A stretch of 64,000 nucleotides of DNA from positions 124,001 through 188,000 of the forward strand of contig NZ_JACHKA010000001.1 of assembly GCF_014203955.1 (NCBI RefSeq), read 5' to 3'. The position numbers were made by a program, and so were the translations under genes. This stretch comes from Sphingobium lignivorans. Its GTDB lineage: Bacteria; Pseudomonadota; Alphaproteobacteria; Sphingomonadales; Sphingomonadaceae. This document shows positions 1-8,833 of the stretch, one piece after another. The notes beneath the pieces are model-generated. The model had not been told where the DNA came from. It was given only the letters and a program-made list of their open reading frames with translations, and ran no database searches. Within the stretch, counting starts at the first letter, position 1, and every line of letters starts with the position of its first letter.

Positions 1-678
1 GCCTATGTCGCGGAGCGGGCACGGCTGATCGGCACGACGGCGGGTGCACCGCCGGTCGCGGGCATTCCCCCAGGCGCTGCGCTCGCCGGGGTGGATGCCA
101 CGGTCGAACCGGGCGGCACCTCGCATTTCATCGTGGGCGATGCGCAGGGCAATGTCGTTTCCATGACGACCACGGTCGAATCGATCTTCGGCACGGGCCG
201 GATGGTGGATGGCTTCTTCCTCAACAACCAGATGACCGATTTCTCCTTCGTGCCGCGCGATGCGGAAGGGCGGCCGGTCGCCAATGCCGTGGCGCCGGGC
301 AAGCGCCCCCGCTCGTCCATGATCCCGCTCGTGCTCATCGATGAGGCAGGCCGGTTCGCCGGCGCTTTCGGATCGGCGGGCGGCAACGCGATCCTTGCCT
401 ATGTGGGCAAGTCGCTGGTCGCGGCCATCGACTGGCAGCTGCCTGTTCAGGAGGCGCTGGCATTGCCCAATCTCGTCGCGCGTGGCGCCGCCTTCCAGGG
501 AGAAGTCGACAAATTTCCTCCCGATGTGATCGAGGGACTTAAGGCCCGCGGCATCGATCTGCGGCCGGGGCAAGGCGAGGATTCGGGTGTCCATGCGGTC
601 ATGATCCGCGAGGGGGACCGGTTCGATGGCGGCTACGATCCCCGGCGCGAGGGGCGCGCCATCGCCGAGCCGAAGTGA
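1..678 (+). CDS. ggt: gamma-glutamyltransferase, 3' part (5' end outside window)
   Basis: The reading frame is open from base 1 and is the C-terminal part of a gamma-glutamyltranspeptidase, which cleaves and transfers the gamma-glutamyl group of glutathione and related compounds in the periplasm. The small-subunit segment is present. The GGTSHF motif holds the Thr (codon 118-120) that in this family is exposed by autoprocessing and acts as nucleophile. It is followed by the VSMTTTVES stretch and a GKRPRSSM segment near codon 300-320 that fits the substrate-binding region. The N-terminal large subunit and signal peptide lie upstream of the window. Downstream is an unrelated membrane gene 115 bp away. 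Family assignment is firm; the exact substrate cannot be judged. Confidence 0.9.
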   Translation, partial: AYVAERARLIGTTAGAPPVAGIPPGAALAGVDATVEPGGTSHFIVGDAQGNVVSMTTTVESIFGTGRMVDGFFLNNQMTDFSFVPRDAEGRPVANAVAPGKRPRSSMIPLVLIDEAGRFAGAFGSAGGNAILAYVGKSLVAAIDWQLPVQEALALPNLVARGAAFQGEVDKFPPDVIEGLKARGIDLRPGQGEDSGVHAVMIREGDRFDGGYDPRREGRAIAEPK

Positions 679-793
679 CCCAAGCGCCCCCGGAGCCAGG
701 TCGAGCCTCCCCGCTGTGCCCGATTTGCCGACCGGAAACGGGAAGCCGCGATCCGCATCCTGACGCGGCTCTCCCTCAGCGCGAGCGTGCGGC

Positions 794-1459
794 ATGATCC
801 TTTCCGCCCTGTTCCGGGCTCTTCCGCAGATCGCCCTGCCGGACATCCGGGCGGTGCTCTGGCGCAGCCTGGCGCTCACGCTCCTGGCGTTTGCCGGACT
901 GGGTGTGGCGGTCTGGTGGGGCTTGCGGACCCTTTTCATGCGAACGGGCTGGCTCGCGGCGGACGGTTTCGCCGGCGCGGCGCTGGCGGGGCTGATCGCG
1001 GCGCTCTGTGCCTGGCTTCTGTTCCGCGCCGTGGCCATCGCGGTGGTCGGCCTCCATGCCGACCGGATCGTGGCAGCCGTGGAACGGGCGAGCTATCCCG
1101 GCCGGCATGCCGCCGCCCGGATCGTGCCGGTGACGCAGGGTGCGGCCGGCGCGATCCGCTCCGTGGCGCGCACAATCGGCTGGAATCTTCTCGTGCTGCC
1201 GCTCTATCTCCTCCTGCTTGCCACCGGGATTGGCGCGCCGCTGCTGTTCTTCGCGATGAATGCCTGGCTGCTCGGCCGCGATCTCGCCGAGCAGGTCGAG
1301 GGACGTCATCCCGACCTGCCGCCTCTCAGCGCCGGTCAGCGATCGCAGATCGGTCTCGTTTCGGCTCTGATGTTCCTGTTGCCTGTCCTGAACCTGCTTG
1401 CGCCTGTGCTGAGCGTGGCTATGGCAACCCACATGTTTCTAGGGCGCAGGGCGGACTGA
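794..1459 (+). CDS. EI24/CysZ-like integral membrane protein
   Basis: A 221-residue hydrophobic protein with several predicted membrane helices (roughly residues 22-45, 55-80, 130-165 and 190-215) and a short cytoplasmic N-terminus. The pattern, including the LLFFAMNAWLLGRDLAE stretch in the second half, matches the EI24 domain family that includes the sulfate transporter CysZ. Sphingomonad members are usually annotated only as EI24 domain-containing. The ATG at 794 is the first in frame, with no strong ribosome site. The next gene starts 4 bp after the stop, so the two are probably co-transcribed. Transport of sulfate is possible but not shown. Confidence 0.7.
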   Translation: MILSALFRALPQIALPDIRAVLWRSLALTLLAFAGLGVAVWWGLRTLFMRTGWLAADGFAGAALAGLIAALCAWLLFRAVAIAVVGLHADRIVAAVERASYPGRHAAARIVPVTQGAAGAIRSVARTIGWNLLVLPLYLLLLATGIGAPLLFFAMNAWLLGRDLAEQVEGRHPDLPPLSAGQRSQIGLVSALMFLLPVLNLLAPVLSVAMATHMFLGRRAD

Positions 1460-1463
1460 CGGC

Positions 1464-1856
1464 ATGGTCCGCGCATTCATCATCCGGCATGGCGGCGCGG
1501 CAGCACTGATGCTCGGCCTGCTGCCCGCGCTGGCAGCCTGCGGTGCCGGCGTCGTTCCTCCGGGCGATGCCGCGCGGCCGGCGGTGGGGTTCACGCCGGC
1601 CAGGAAGTCGCAGCCTGGCGGCCTGATGGGGGCCGATGCGCGGGGACTGACGCGCCTCTTCGGCGAGCCGCGCCTCGACATCCGCGATCCGGCCGCGCGC
1701 AAGCTCCAGTTCGCGAACGGGCGGTGTGTGCTCGATGCCTATCTCTATGCACCCGCCGCCAATCGCGAACCTGTCGTCACGCATGTCGACGCGCGCGACG
1801 GCAACGGGGCGGACATGGACTGGAACGCCTGCGCGAAGATGTTGCGCGACCGCTAG
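1464..1856 (+). CDS. small conserved lipoprotein of unknown function
   Basis: A 130-residue protein with a hydrophobic N-terminus (residues 10-25) ending in LAAC, a plausible lipobox that would place Cys near residue 26 at the membrane. The mature part contains a conserved-looking block around GLTRLFGEPRLDIRD, then two further cysteines (CVLDAYLY and WNACAKML). I do not recognise a named family. It starts 4 bp after the EI24 gene and ends 5 bp before the convergent queG stop, so it most likely shares the upstream transcript. Function unknown. Confidence 0.6.
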   Translation: MVRAFIIRHGGAAALMLGLLPALAACGAGVVPPGDAARPAVGFTPARKSQPGGLMGADARGLTRLFGEPRLDIRDPAARKLQFANGRCVLDAYLYAPAANREPVVTHVDARDGNGADMDWNACAKMLRDR

Positions 1857-1861
1857 GCGGA

Positions 1862-2941
1862 TCAGCCGGTCTGGTCGCCCGTTGCCGTGATTTGCGTGGC
1901 GAGCCGCTCCAAGGCCCAGCGCGCCGCTTCCGCCACGACAGCGTCATCATCGTCCACCAGCCGTTGCAGCGCAGGCACCAGTGCGGGATCGGCGCTGTTG
2001 CCCGCAGCGATCGCAGCGTTGCGCACCATGCGGTTGCGCCCGATCCGCTTGATCGGCGAGCCGGCGAACACGGCCCGGAAGGCCGCGTCATCCAGTGCCA
2101 GCAGATCGGCAAGATCGGGCGCCACCAGCTCCGCGCGCGGCAGATAGGCCTTGTTGGCTCGCGCAACTTGCGCGAACTTGTTCCAGGGACAAACGGCGAG
2201 ACAGTCGTCGCAGCCATAGACATGATTGCCGATGCCCGGCCGTAACTCCTCCGGGATCGGGCCCTTGTGCTCGATGGTGAGATAGGAAATGCAGCGCCGC
2301 GCATCGAGGCGATAGGGAGCCGGAAACGCATCGGTGGGGCAGATGCGCTGGCATGCGTCACAGGAGCCGCAGCGGTCCCGCGCGGGCGGATCGGGTATCA
2401 GGTCGGCCGTGGTGTAGATCGAGCCCAGGAACAGCCAGCTCCCCTCGGTACGACTGACCAGATTGCTGTGCTTGCCTTGCCAGCCGAGACCTGCAGCCGC
2501 CGCCAGCGGCTTCTCCATGACGGGGGCGGTATCGACGAACACCTTGAGCGCCACGCCGCTGTCTTCCGCCAGCCAGCGGCCCAGTGCCTTGAGCGCCCGC
2601 TTCACGACGTCATGATAATCCTGCCCCTGGGCGTAGACCGAGATGCGGCCCGTGGAGGGATAGTCGGCCAGCGCCATGGGGTCGGATCGAGGCGCATAGC
2701 TCATGCCCAGCATGATGACGGACTGCACCTCCGGCCAGAGCGCGGCGGGGCTGCCGCGCTGCTCCGCACGGTCCTCCATCCATCCCATCTCGCCATGGCA
2801 TCCGGCGGCAAGCCAGGCGCGCAGACGCTCCGCCGCCTCCGGAATCGCATCCGCGCGCGTGATCGCACAGGAGGTGAAGCCGAGGCGCAAGGCTTCCGCC
2901 TTGATTCGCTCTTCCAGCGTCCGGGAGTCCGGCCGTGCCAT
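1862..2941 (-). CDS. queG: epoxyqueuosine reductase QueG
   Basis: A 359-residue cytoplasmic enzyme catalysing the last step of queuosine synthesis in tRNA, reduction of epoxyqueuosine to queuosine, using cobalamin and two [4Fe-4S] clusters. The ferredoxin-like cysteines are visible as [11 protein letters not shown] (C191, C194, C197, C201) and [10 protein letters not shown] (C244, C247, C251), with a further Cys at 217. The VDTAP motif near residue 137 carries the Asp expected in the active site. The last 60 residues look like a HEAT-type repeat, usual in the long QueG form. The ATG at 2941 was chosen because [14 protein letters not shown] begins the family homology; longer in-frame extensions are unlike the family. 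Divergent from msrB, 64 bp apart. Confidence 0.93.
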   Translation of the reverse strand: MARPDSRTLEERIKAEALRLGFTSCAITRADAIPEAAERLRAWLAAGCHGEMGWMEDRAEQRGSPAALWPEVQSVIMLGMSYAPRSDPMALADYPSTGRISVYAQGQDYHDVVKRALKALGRWLAEDSGVALKVFVDTAPVMEKPLAAAAGLGWQGKHSNLVSRTEGSWLFLGSIYTTADLIPDPPARDRCGSCDACQRICPTDAFPAPYRLDARRCISYLTIEHKGPIPEELRPGIGNHVYGCDDCLAVCPWNKFAQVARANKAYLPRAELVAPDLADLLALDDAAFRAVFAGSPIKRIGRNRMVRNAAIAAGNSADPALVPALQRLVDDDDAVVAEAARWALERLATQITATGDQTG

Positions 2942-3005
2942 GGCGGCGCTGCCTAGCCGAAGCGGGGGGACTTGCGAAGCCCGTTCGCGCGCCCACATCA
3001 GGGCG

Positions 3006-3515
3006 ATGGAACACGGGACCGGACAGGACCGACGAGCGATGCTGAGCAGCGCGGCCTCGCTGGCGCTTCTCTCGCTGGCTGGCATCGGGCGGGCAAGCGC
3101 GGCTGAGCGACCCGGCGCGCCCTTTCAGCTCACCGATGCGGAATGGCGCAAGCGGCTCGGGCCGCAGGCTTATGCCGTCCTGCGTCGGGCGGCGACGGAA
3201 CGCGCCTATAGTTCGCCGCTGAACGGGGAGAAGCGCAAGGGAATCTTCGCCTGTGCCGGTTGCGGCCTTCCGCTCTTCTCCTCCGCCACCAAATATGACA
3301 GCCGCACCGGCTGGCCCAGCTTCTGGCGACCCTTGCCCAAGGCGGTGGGCACCAGCACCGACCACATCCTGGGTTATGCCCGGACGGAAGTACATTGCGT
3401 GCGGTGTGGCGGGCATCTCGGCCATGTCTTTAACGATGGGCCAAGGCCGACGGGCCTGCGCTACTGCATGAACGGCGCCGCCTTGAAATTCATCTCGGCT
3501 GCGGCCTCCGGCTGA
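3006..3515 (+). CDS. msrB: exported peptide-methionine (R)-S-oxide reductase MsrB
   Basis: A 169-residue protein that reduces methionine-R-sulfoxide in proteins. The zinc-binding CAGC and [12 protein letters not shown] motifs and the catalytic Cys in RYCMN (about residue 154) are present. The usual wording after that Cys, NSASLKF, is NGAALKF here. Starting at 3006 adds a leader with an arginine pair (QDRRAMLSS) and a hydrophobic stretch ending in ASA, which reads as a Tat-type signal, so the enzyme is probably periplasmic. A second ATG at 3039 would keep the hydrophobic stretch but lose the twin arginine. It faces queG and converges on the glycosyltransferase gene. Confidence 0.9.
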   Translation: MEHGTGQDRRAMLSSAASLALLSLAGIGRASAAERPGAPFQLTDAEWRKRLGPQAYAVLRRAATERAYSSPLNGEKRKGIFACAGCGLPLFSSATKYDSRTGWPSFWRPLPKAVGTSTDHILGYARTEVHCVRCGGHLGHVFNDGPRPTGLRYCMNGAALKFISAAASG

Positions 3516-3582
3516 CCAGCTGGCGAACTTGCGGCAGAAATGAGGCGGAACCAGGCGGCGCCTGCCCGCATCCGAACGCGCC

Positions 3583-5373
3583 TTATCGCACCGGAAGCCT
3601 GACCCGGTACACCAGCACGCTTTCGCCGGGACGCATCGGCACCGGTTCCAGCCAGTCGGGCGGGTTCCCGGAGGCAAGGACTGCGGCGAGGCCACGCGGA
3701 TTGAGCTGGCGGTACTTGCGCACCTCGTTCTCCTGCGCGCACAGCACGACATAATCGGCCCCTGCGCGCGCGACGATCGCCTGCGCGGCGGATGGCATCG
3801 CGGTCATGCCCTCGATGACCATCTTCATGCCCTCGATGTTGCGATGATGGCCGGTGCCGATCACGGCATGGGGCGTGTAGGCCAGCACATGCGCGCCGAT
3901 GTCGAGCGGCGTGAACAATGTCGCGGGAGGCAAAGCGCTCAGCCCCCGCAGGCGGGAAAGACTGGCGCAAGCGACAGATTTAGGTGCCCCGTCGCTGTCC
4001 CCGGCTTCCTGGTCGTGATGCAGGGCGGCGGTTGCCGAGACGGCCCCAAGGGGTGTGGCGATGGCTGTGGCCGCCGTGAGACCCACGCGCAACGGCATGA
4101 ACCTCAGCCGCTGCGCCGCCGCTATCAGGCGCCCGAGCAGCACGGCATTGCCCGGAAGCGCGACGAGATGCGCAAATGACATGGCGCGCATGACGCTGAG
4201 GGAAACCGCTAATGCACCGAATTGGAGGATCAGTATTGCAACCCAGGCCATGCGCTCCAGGCCATGCCCGGCTTGCCGCAGGCCGATGATGCTCCCGACG
4301 AGGCCGAGCAGCGAGGGCAGGACGATCATCGCCTGCATGTCGGGCGTCTGCGCCGTCAGGGGCAACCCTTCGCGGACGGAGAGATACCAGTGCCGGTAAA
4401 CGAGGGGATCGAGCGTATCGAATGGCCCAGCCAGGCATTGCCGCGACAGGGCGAGAAAGGCGGCAAGACCGGCCCCGCCCGCCAGAGCCAACGGCACCGC
4501 GCGCTGCAGGCGCGTGCCGCCTGGAAAGGCGCGCTGCGCGCCGATGAGCACGATCGCGGCGAGCGCGAGCGGCACCAGATAGGCCGGCGAGACGCTGTCG
4601 CACCATGGAAACAGCGCGTCAGTCGGCGTGTGGGTGCCGAACAACAATATCACCGAGAGGCCAGTGAGGGCAGCCACATAAGCGAGCAGGTCCGGCCAGC
4701 GATCGGTGCGGGCAACGTGGCGAAGTCCGAATATGCTTCCGACCAGCACCGCATAAGGCAGGCCCTCGATGGATATCTGCAGCCAGCCCGCCATCGCGAC
4801 GCCCGCCAGCAATCCGGCTCGCCCGTCACGCCAGTCCGCCCGCGCCAGGGCCAGCATGGCAAGAGCGCCCATGACGATCTGCATGCCATGATGATCGATA
4901 CGCATGGGCGCGAACCGGATGAGGATCGACGCGGAGGAGAGCAGCAGGATGACCGCCAGCAGCGCCGGTCCGCGATGAAGCCCCAGCGCCCGCGCGGTGG
5001 CATGGACGATGAAGCAGAGCGCCAGCAGCATCAGGAGCGGTATTGCGACCAGCGTCACGCGTTCGGCCAGCACCACGCCCAGCACGGGCGTGAGGAGGGC
5101 CAGCATCGATGCGATCGGCAGATCGACCAGCCGTGACCAGTGCATGGGCACGCCGGCCGGTGGGTGGATGCGGTGCTGCAGACTGTCGAACCAGCTCTGC
5201 CCTGCCAGCAGGTCCCGCACCTGCACCAGTCGCAGGGCATCGTCGGGATCAAGGAAATAGAGGGCGGTGATGTACGGCCAGTTGATCGCGACCATGACAC
5301 TGGCTGACAGCAGCCAGAGCATGAGGATCAGCACGCGCGGGCCCGGCGCGAAACTGGCCGATCCGCTCACCAT
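3583..5373 (-). CDS. GT-C-type integral membrane glycosyltransferase-like protein
   Basis: A 596-residue protein with about a dozen membrane helices followed by a soluble C-terminal region of about 120 residues. Just after the first helix, the loop carries LDPDDALRL, an acidic motif typical of the first periplasmic loop of GT-C glycosyltransferases that use polyprenyl-phosphate sugars. No closer named family is recognised. The start at 5373 overlaps the gtrA-like gene by 7 bp, so the two are translationally coupled; longer upstream extensions are arginine- and proline-rich out-of-family sequence. With GtrA and the FAD enzyme it probably forms a unit that modifies a lipid-linked or surface glycan. 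Substrate unknown. Confidence 0.7.
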   Translation of the reverse strand: MVSGSASFAPGPRVLILMLWLLSASVMVAINWPYITALYFLDPDDALRLVQVRDLLAGQSWFDSLQHRIHPPAGVPMHWSRLVDLPIASMLALLTPVLGVVLAERVTLVAIPLLMLLALCFIVHATARALGLHRGPALLAVILLLSSASILIRFAPMRIDHHGMQIVMGALAMLALARADWRDGRAGLLAGVAMAGWLQISIEGLPYAVLVGSIFGLRHVARTDRWPDLLAYVAALTGLSVILLFGTHTPTDALFPWCDSVSPAYLVPLALAAIVLIGAQRAFPGGTRLQRAVPLALAGGAGLAAFLALSRQCLAGPFDTLDPLVYRHWYLSVREGLPLTAQTPDMQAMIVLPSLLGLVGSIIGLRQAGHGLERMAWVAILILQFGALAVSLSVMRAMSFAHLVALPGNAVLLGRLIAAAQRLRFMPLRVGLTAATAIATPLGAVSATAALHHDQEAGDSDGAPKSVACASLSRLRGLSALPPATLFTPLDIGAHVLAYTPHAVIGTGHHRNIEGMKMVIEGMTAMPSAAQAIVARAGADYVVLCAQENEVRKYRQLNPRGLAAVLASGNPPDWLEPVPMRPGESVLVYRVRLPVR

Positions 5374-5762
5374 CCGGAAAAGACGATGGACCGGCGCAGC
5401 AGCCATGTGACCTGGAAACTGATGACGATGGCCATCAGCTTGGCGAAGATCGGCAGCAGGCCCAGCAAATGGCCAAGGCTCACGATGACGGTGGTGAGCG
5501 CGAGCCCCGCCAGTGCGGATCCGACGAACAGCCCCTGCTGGCGAAGCCTCTCCGGCCCGGGAGGCGCTGCGCAATCGGGGAAGACCAGCCGGGACGACAT
5601 GAGCCAGTGCACGGCGATGCCGATGCCATAGCCCAGCGCGGCGGCGAGCGCCGGGGTCAGGCCGGCATGCAGGAACAGGACGAACAACCCGACATCACAG
5701 ACGAGCGCGGCGAGGCTGGCGACGCCATAGCGCATGTAGCGCAGCGAGATGAAACCGGTCAT
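5367..5762 (-). CDS. GtrA family polyprenyl-phosphate-sugar flippase-like protein
   Basis: A 131-residue protein with four predicted membrane helices. The N-terminal YMRYGVASLAALVCDVG stretch and the C-terminal ISFQVTWLLRRSIVFSGW stretch are characteristic of the GtrA family, whose members move undecaprenyl-phosphate-linked glucose or other sugars across the inner membrane. It lies 9 bp after the FAD oxidoreductase gene and overlaps the membrane glycosyltransferase gene by 7 bp, so all three are probably one operon. GtrA partners in O-antigen systems are usually a GT2 synthase and a GT-C transferase; no GT2 gene is seen here. Confidence 0.85.
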   Translation of the reverse strand: MTGFISLRYMRYGVASLAALVCDVGLFVLFLHAGLTPALAAALGYGIGIAVHWLMSSRLVFPDCAAPPGPERLRQQGLFVGSALAGLALTTVIVSLGHLLGLLPIFAKLMAIVISFQVTWLLRRSIVFSGW

Positions 5763-5771
5763 GATGCGGAC

Positions 5772-7316
5772 TCAGGCAGCACGCACGGGTGCCGGCACCG
5801 CGCGTGTGCTGGCGAGTGCCGCCCGTTCGCCCGCCGTCAGGTCAGGTCCCGAGAACGCGCCTTCGCGCCCTGCCTCGTGATATTCGGCGTCCTCGTTCAC
5901 GGCCCAGATATCGTAGATTTTCCTGCCGGCCTGGATGTTGCGCACGGTCAGCATCGCCGTCATCATCGCATGATCCTGATTGTTGTAGCGATGCATGCCG
6001 TTGCGGCCGATCAGGTGAAGCGTGGGATAGGCCTCGTCCAGCTCTGCGCGGATCGCCTCTACATTGGCGGCGTAAGTCTCGTCATAGACCGGATAGGCCT
6101 TTTCCTGACGCACCACGGCGCCGCCGACCACCTGATCGGCAGAGACGAGGCCCATCAGTTCCATCTCACGCGTGGCCAACGCGATGAGGTCCGCATCGCT
6201 GGCGGACCACAGGCCATCGCCTTCGAAGCAGAAATATTCGAGGCCGACGCAGGCAATGTCGGGATCGGGCACCATCTCGGGCGACCAGCTCCGGAAGTTC
6301 TGCACACGGCCCACCTTCACGCGCGGATCGTGAATGTAGATCCAGTTGTCCGGGAAAAGGTCTTCGGAGCGGATCATCAGGGCCACGGTGAGAAAGTCGC
6401 GATAATTCAACGCAAGCGCATTGCCGAGCGTCTTCGGCACCGGATGGATGCGGCCCGCCAGCTCGCGCATCGGTGCGGAGCTGATGACATGGGCGGCGCT
6501 GATCGTGATGGTCTCTCCGGCTTTCGTGCTGGCAACCACGCGCCAGCGACCGGTCACCTGATCCCGCGCCATCCGGTTCAGCGCATGTCCCATCAGCACC
6601 CGGTTGCCCCCCGCGAGCACATGGTCACGCGCGGCGTCCCACATCATGCCGGGGCCAAGACGTGGATAGCGGAAATGCTCCAGCAGCGTCTTCGCGCCCA
6701 TGCCGTCGTTCGGCTTCCTGTTGAGGCCGAGGCTGCGCCGGAGGCCATCCAGCACCGCTGCGCCGAGGCTCAGACCCTTGATGCGTTGTGCGGCCCAGTC
6801 CGCGGACATTTCGTCGCAGGGCATGCCCCACACCTTCTCGGTGTAGGTCTTGAAGAAGATGGAATAGAGCTTGCGGCCGAACTGGTTCACCACCCAGTCC
6901 TCGAAGCTCTTCACCTGCCGGATGGGGCGCAGCTTCGCGCGAAGGTAGCTCGCCATGCAGAGTGCCGAGCGCAGCAGGCCGAGATTGCGGAGCGCCTCGA
7001 ACGCGCGCAGGGGATAGCTGTAGAATTTGCCCTGATAATAGATGCGGCTCATCCGGGGCCGCTCGATGAAGTCGTGCGGCAGGATCTCGTTCCACAGATC
7101 GACGACTTCGCGCGACTTGGAGAAGAAGCGGTGGCCGCCGATGTCGAACCGGAAGCCCTCATGCTCGACCGTCCGGCTGATGCCGCCGACCTGCGCCGGG
7201 TCCTTTTCGATCACGGTGACGCTGTAGCCGGCCTTGGTCAGCAGATAGGCGGCCGTGAGGCCCGCGGGGCCAGCGCCGATTATCGCGACGTCGACCGGCT
7301 GGTCAGGACGAGACAT
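5772..7316 (-). CDS. NAD(P)/FAD-dependent oxidoreductase, amine-oxidase/UDP-galactopyranose-mutase-like
   Basis: A 514-residue flavoprotein. The N-terminus has the Rossmann dinucleotide motif GAGPAGLTAAYLL (residues 14-26), then an acidic residue pair in VIEKD and the GGHRFFSK block found in UDP-galactopyranose-mutase-like and protoporphyrinogen-oxidase-like members of the amine oxidase superfamily. The C-terminal part includes HLIGRNGMHRYNNQDHAM, a likely FAD-contacting segment. It heads an operon with gtrA and the GT-C protein, so a role in a nucleotide-sugar or lipid-linked-sugar reaction is a reasonable inference, but the substrate is not known. Confidence 0.75.
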   Translation of the reverse strand: MSRPDQPVDVAIIGAGPAGLTAAYLLTKAGYSVTVIEKDPAQVGGISRTVEHEGFRFDIGGHRFFSKSREVVDLWNEILPHDFIERPRMSRIYYQGKFYSYPLRAFEALRNLGLLRSALCMASYLRAKLRPIRQVKSFEDWVVNQFGRKLYSIFFKTYTEKVWGMPCDEMSADWAAQRIKGLSLGAAVLDGLRRSLGLNRKPNDGMGAKTLLEHFRYPRLGPGMMWDAARDHVLAGGNRVLMGHALNRMARDQVTGRWRVVASTKAGETITISAAHVISSAPMRELAGRIHPVPKTLGNALALNYRDFLTVALMIRSEDLFPDNWIYIHDPRVKVGRVQNFRSWSPEMVPDPDIACVGLEYFCFEGDGLWSASDADLIALATREMELMGLVSADQVVGGAVVRQEKAYPVYDETYAANVEAIRAELDEAYPTLHLIGRNGMHRYNNQDHAMMTAMLTVRNIQAGRKIYDIWAVNEDAEYHEAGREGAFSGPDLTAGERAALASTRAVPAPVRAA

Positions 7317-7390
7317 GCAGGCAATTCCCCCGGATAGATTGTCCTCGCCGGGAAGTGAACGAAATGGCCTAACAAAGCGTTAAACCGGCC

Positions 7391-8137
7391 TCAGCCGGGC
7401 CCTTCCCGTTCGCCATATTCGATGCGGATCCGCACCCAGCTCCCGACCATCGGCTTGCCGTTGATGCGCGGGGGCAGGACGCGGAACTGCCAGGCCGCCT
7501 CGCGCACGGCGCGGCCGAAGCCGGAGCCCAGCGGCGATTCGCCCAGCGTCCGGCAATCGTCCACGCGGTAATCCTCGATGGTGCGGCAAGCGATGAGACC
7601 CCAGCCCCGGCGCGGGCGATTGGCCGGCAGATAGCCGGCCAGTTCCGCGTCGCTGGGCTTGCGATACCAGTCAGCCTCATAGAGACGCGCGCCGCCCGGG
7701 CCTTCTCCGGGGCCATAGGCAGCCTCGCTGTCGGCCTCCTGCGTCGCCGAGCCCCGGCTGCGGCTATGCGAAGGCATGCGGCTTATATCGGCAGCCGCGA
7801 ATTCGGCGCTGGTCATTGTCAGGTAATTGGGCAGGACAGGCGCGGGGGAAGGCTCGGGCTTTGGCGGATCGGGCGGGCTCGTCGCCGGTTTGGGCGCCTC
7901 TCTCGCTGCCTCTTTCGCCTGACGCTGCGTCCGCGCCTTCGAGGCGTCGGCTTGCTCGGGCTTGGAGGCCGGCAGGAAAATGGTGGTCAGCGATTGCTCG
8001 ACCGTGCGTGGAATGGGCATCGAGCGGTGGAAGAGAAGCAGCGCGATGACCAGTGCGTGCAGGGCCAGCGTGAGCACAAGCGGCCCAAGCTTGCGCGCGC
8101 GGGCCGACACGCCGCCATAGCGCTCGCCGGCAGGCAT
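7391..8137 (-). CDS. TonB-like energy-transducer protein
   Basis: A 248-residue protein with a short cytoplasmic N-terminus, one membrane anchor at about residues 17-36 (LGPLVLTLALHALVIALLLF), a periplasmic linker rich in Pro, Lys and Glu (about 60-105), and a C-terminal domain of about 100 residues ending in MVGSWVRIRIEYGE. This is the architecture of TonB and related proteins. The middle is longer than usual, and the C-terminal domain, with a Cys pair (CRTIEDYRVDDC), resembles the TonB C-terminal fold only loosely. No exbB/exbD is adjacent. Two candidate starts exist; the ATG at 8137 keeps the whole anchor. Confidence 0.65.
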   Translation of the reverse strand: MPAGERYGGVSARARKLGPLVLTLALHALVIALLLFHRSMPIPRTVEQSLTTIFLPASKPEQADASKARTQRQAKEAAREAPKPATSPPDPPKPEPSPAPVLPNYLTMTSAEFAAADISRMPSHSRSRGSATQEADSEAAYGPGEGPGGARLYEADWYRKPSDAELAGYLPANRPRRGWGLIACRTIEDYRVDDCRTLGESPLGSGFGRAVREAAWQFRVLPPRINGKPMVGSWVRIRIEYGEREGPG

Positions 8138-8391
8138 CAGCGGCAGCGTCCCGAGGCAGCGAGAGCCGGGAAGATGAAGTCTGCAATCAAGGGCGGCACG
8201 ATCTCGAGCTTATCCTCGCTTCGCCGTGTGTGCACGCATCTTAACGGCGGATGACCGGTATGGGCATTCCTGCTGAACTGAGCCCGCCTGCAAACGCGAG
8301 ATCCCCCGCCGCCGGCCCTCTCCCGGCGACGCCGAAGATCGACCAACAGCAGTGTTCTGCGTTCTTTCCGAGCTGTCCGGCAGCGTGGCTT

Positions 8392-8751
8392 TCAGCGCAG
8401 CTCGTATGCCTTGCCTTTCACGATGACGCGCTCGATCCTCATCTCGGCCGTGCCGTCAGTGCGCGGGTAGCCGATCAATGTGACCGTACCGCCCGGCTTC
8501 ATCATCGCCTCGGTGAGGCCACGGGCTTCCATGCGCGCGACCGGGGCGAGCACCACGTCCCAATCGCGCCCGTCATGGTGGACCGTGGCTGCGCCATGAG
8601 GGTTTGCCCAGCGCAGCGTCTTGAGCGATCCCTCAATCTCGATCGTTTTCCTGGCATCATAGCTGCTCCAGCCATGGTGAGCCGCAGCCAGTGAGGACAG
8701 GGGCAGCATCAGGGTCAGCAGACCCGCATGCGCGATATGGCAAAGTCGCAT
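8392..8751 (-). CDS. DUF6152 family periplasmic protein
   Basis: A 119-residue protein with a clear signal peptide (residues 1-23, cleavage after LAA). The mature part begins HHGWSSYDARKTIEIEGSLK, contains LRWANPHGAATV, and ends ERVIVKGKAYELR. The HHGW...NPH pattern is typical of a family of short exported proteins classed as DUF6152, whose function is not established. The gene stands alone between the TonB-like gene and the M1 aminopeptidase, both on the same strand. Confidence 0.75.
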   Translation of the reverse strand: MRLCHIAHAGLLTLMLPLSSLAAAHHGWSSYDARKTIEIEGSLKTLRWANPHGAATVHHDGRDWDVVLAPVARMEARGLTEAMMKPGGTVTLIGYPRTDGTAEMRIERVIVKGKAYELR

Positions 8752-8833
8752 TGGCCAGACCTTTCATGAAAGAAAAGACTCGCCCCCGGATCACCAGTGT
8801 AGCGACATGGTGCTGCCGGCAAAAGGCCGACGG

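Noticed and set aside
5469..7337. A 600-residue plus-strand frame opposite the FAD oxidoreductase and gtrA genes
   Set aside because: Same kind of antisense shadow: His/Arg/Gln-rich translation with no domain, while the minus-strand genes have clear motifs and tight operon spacing.
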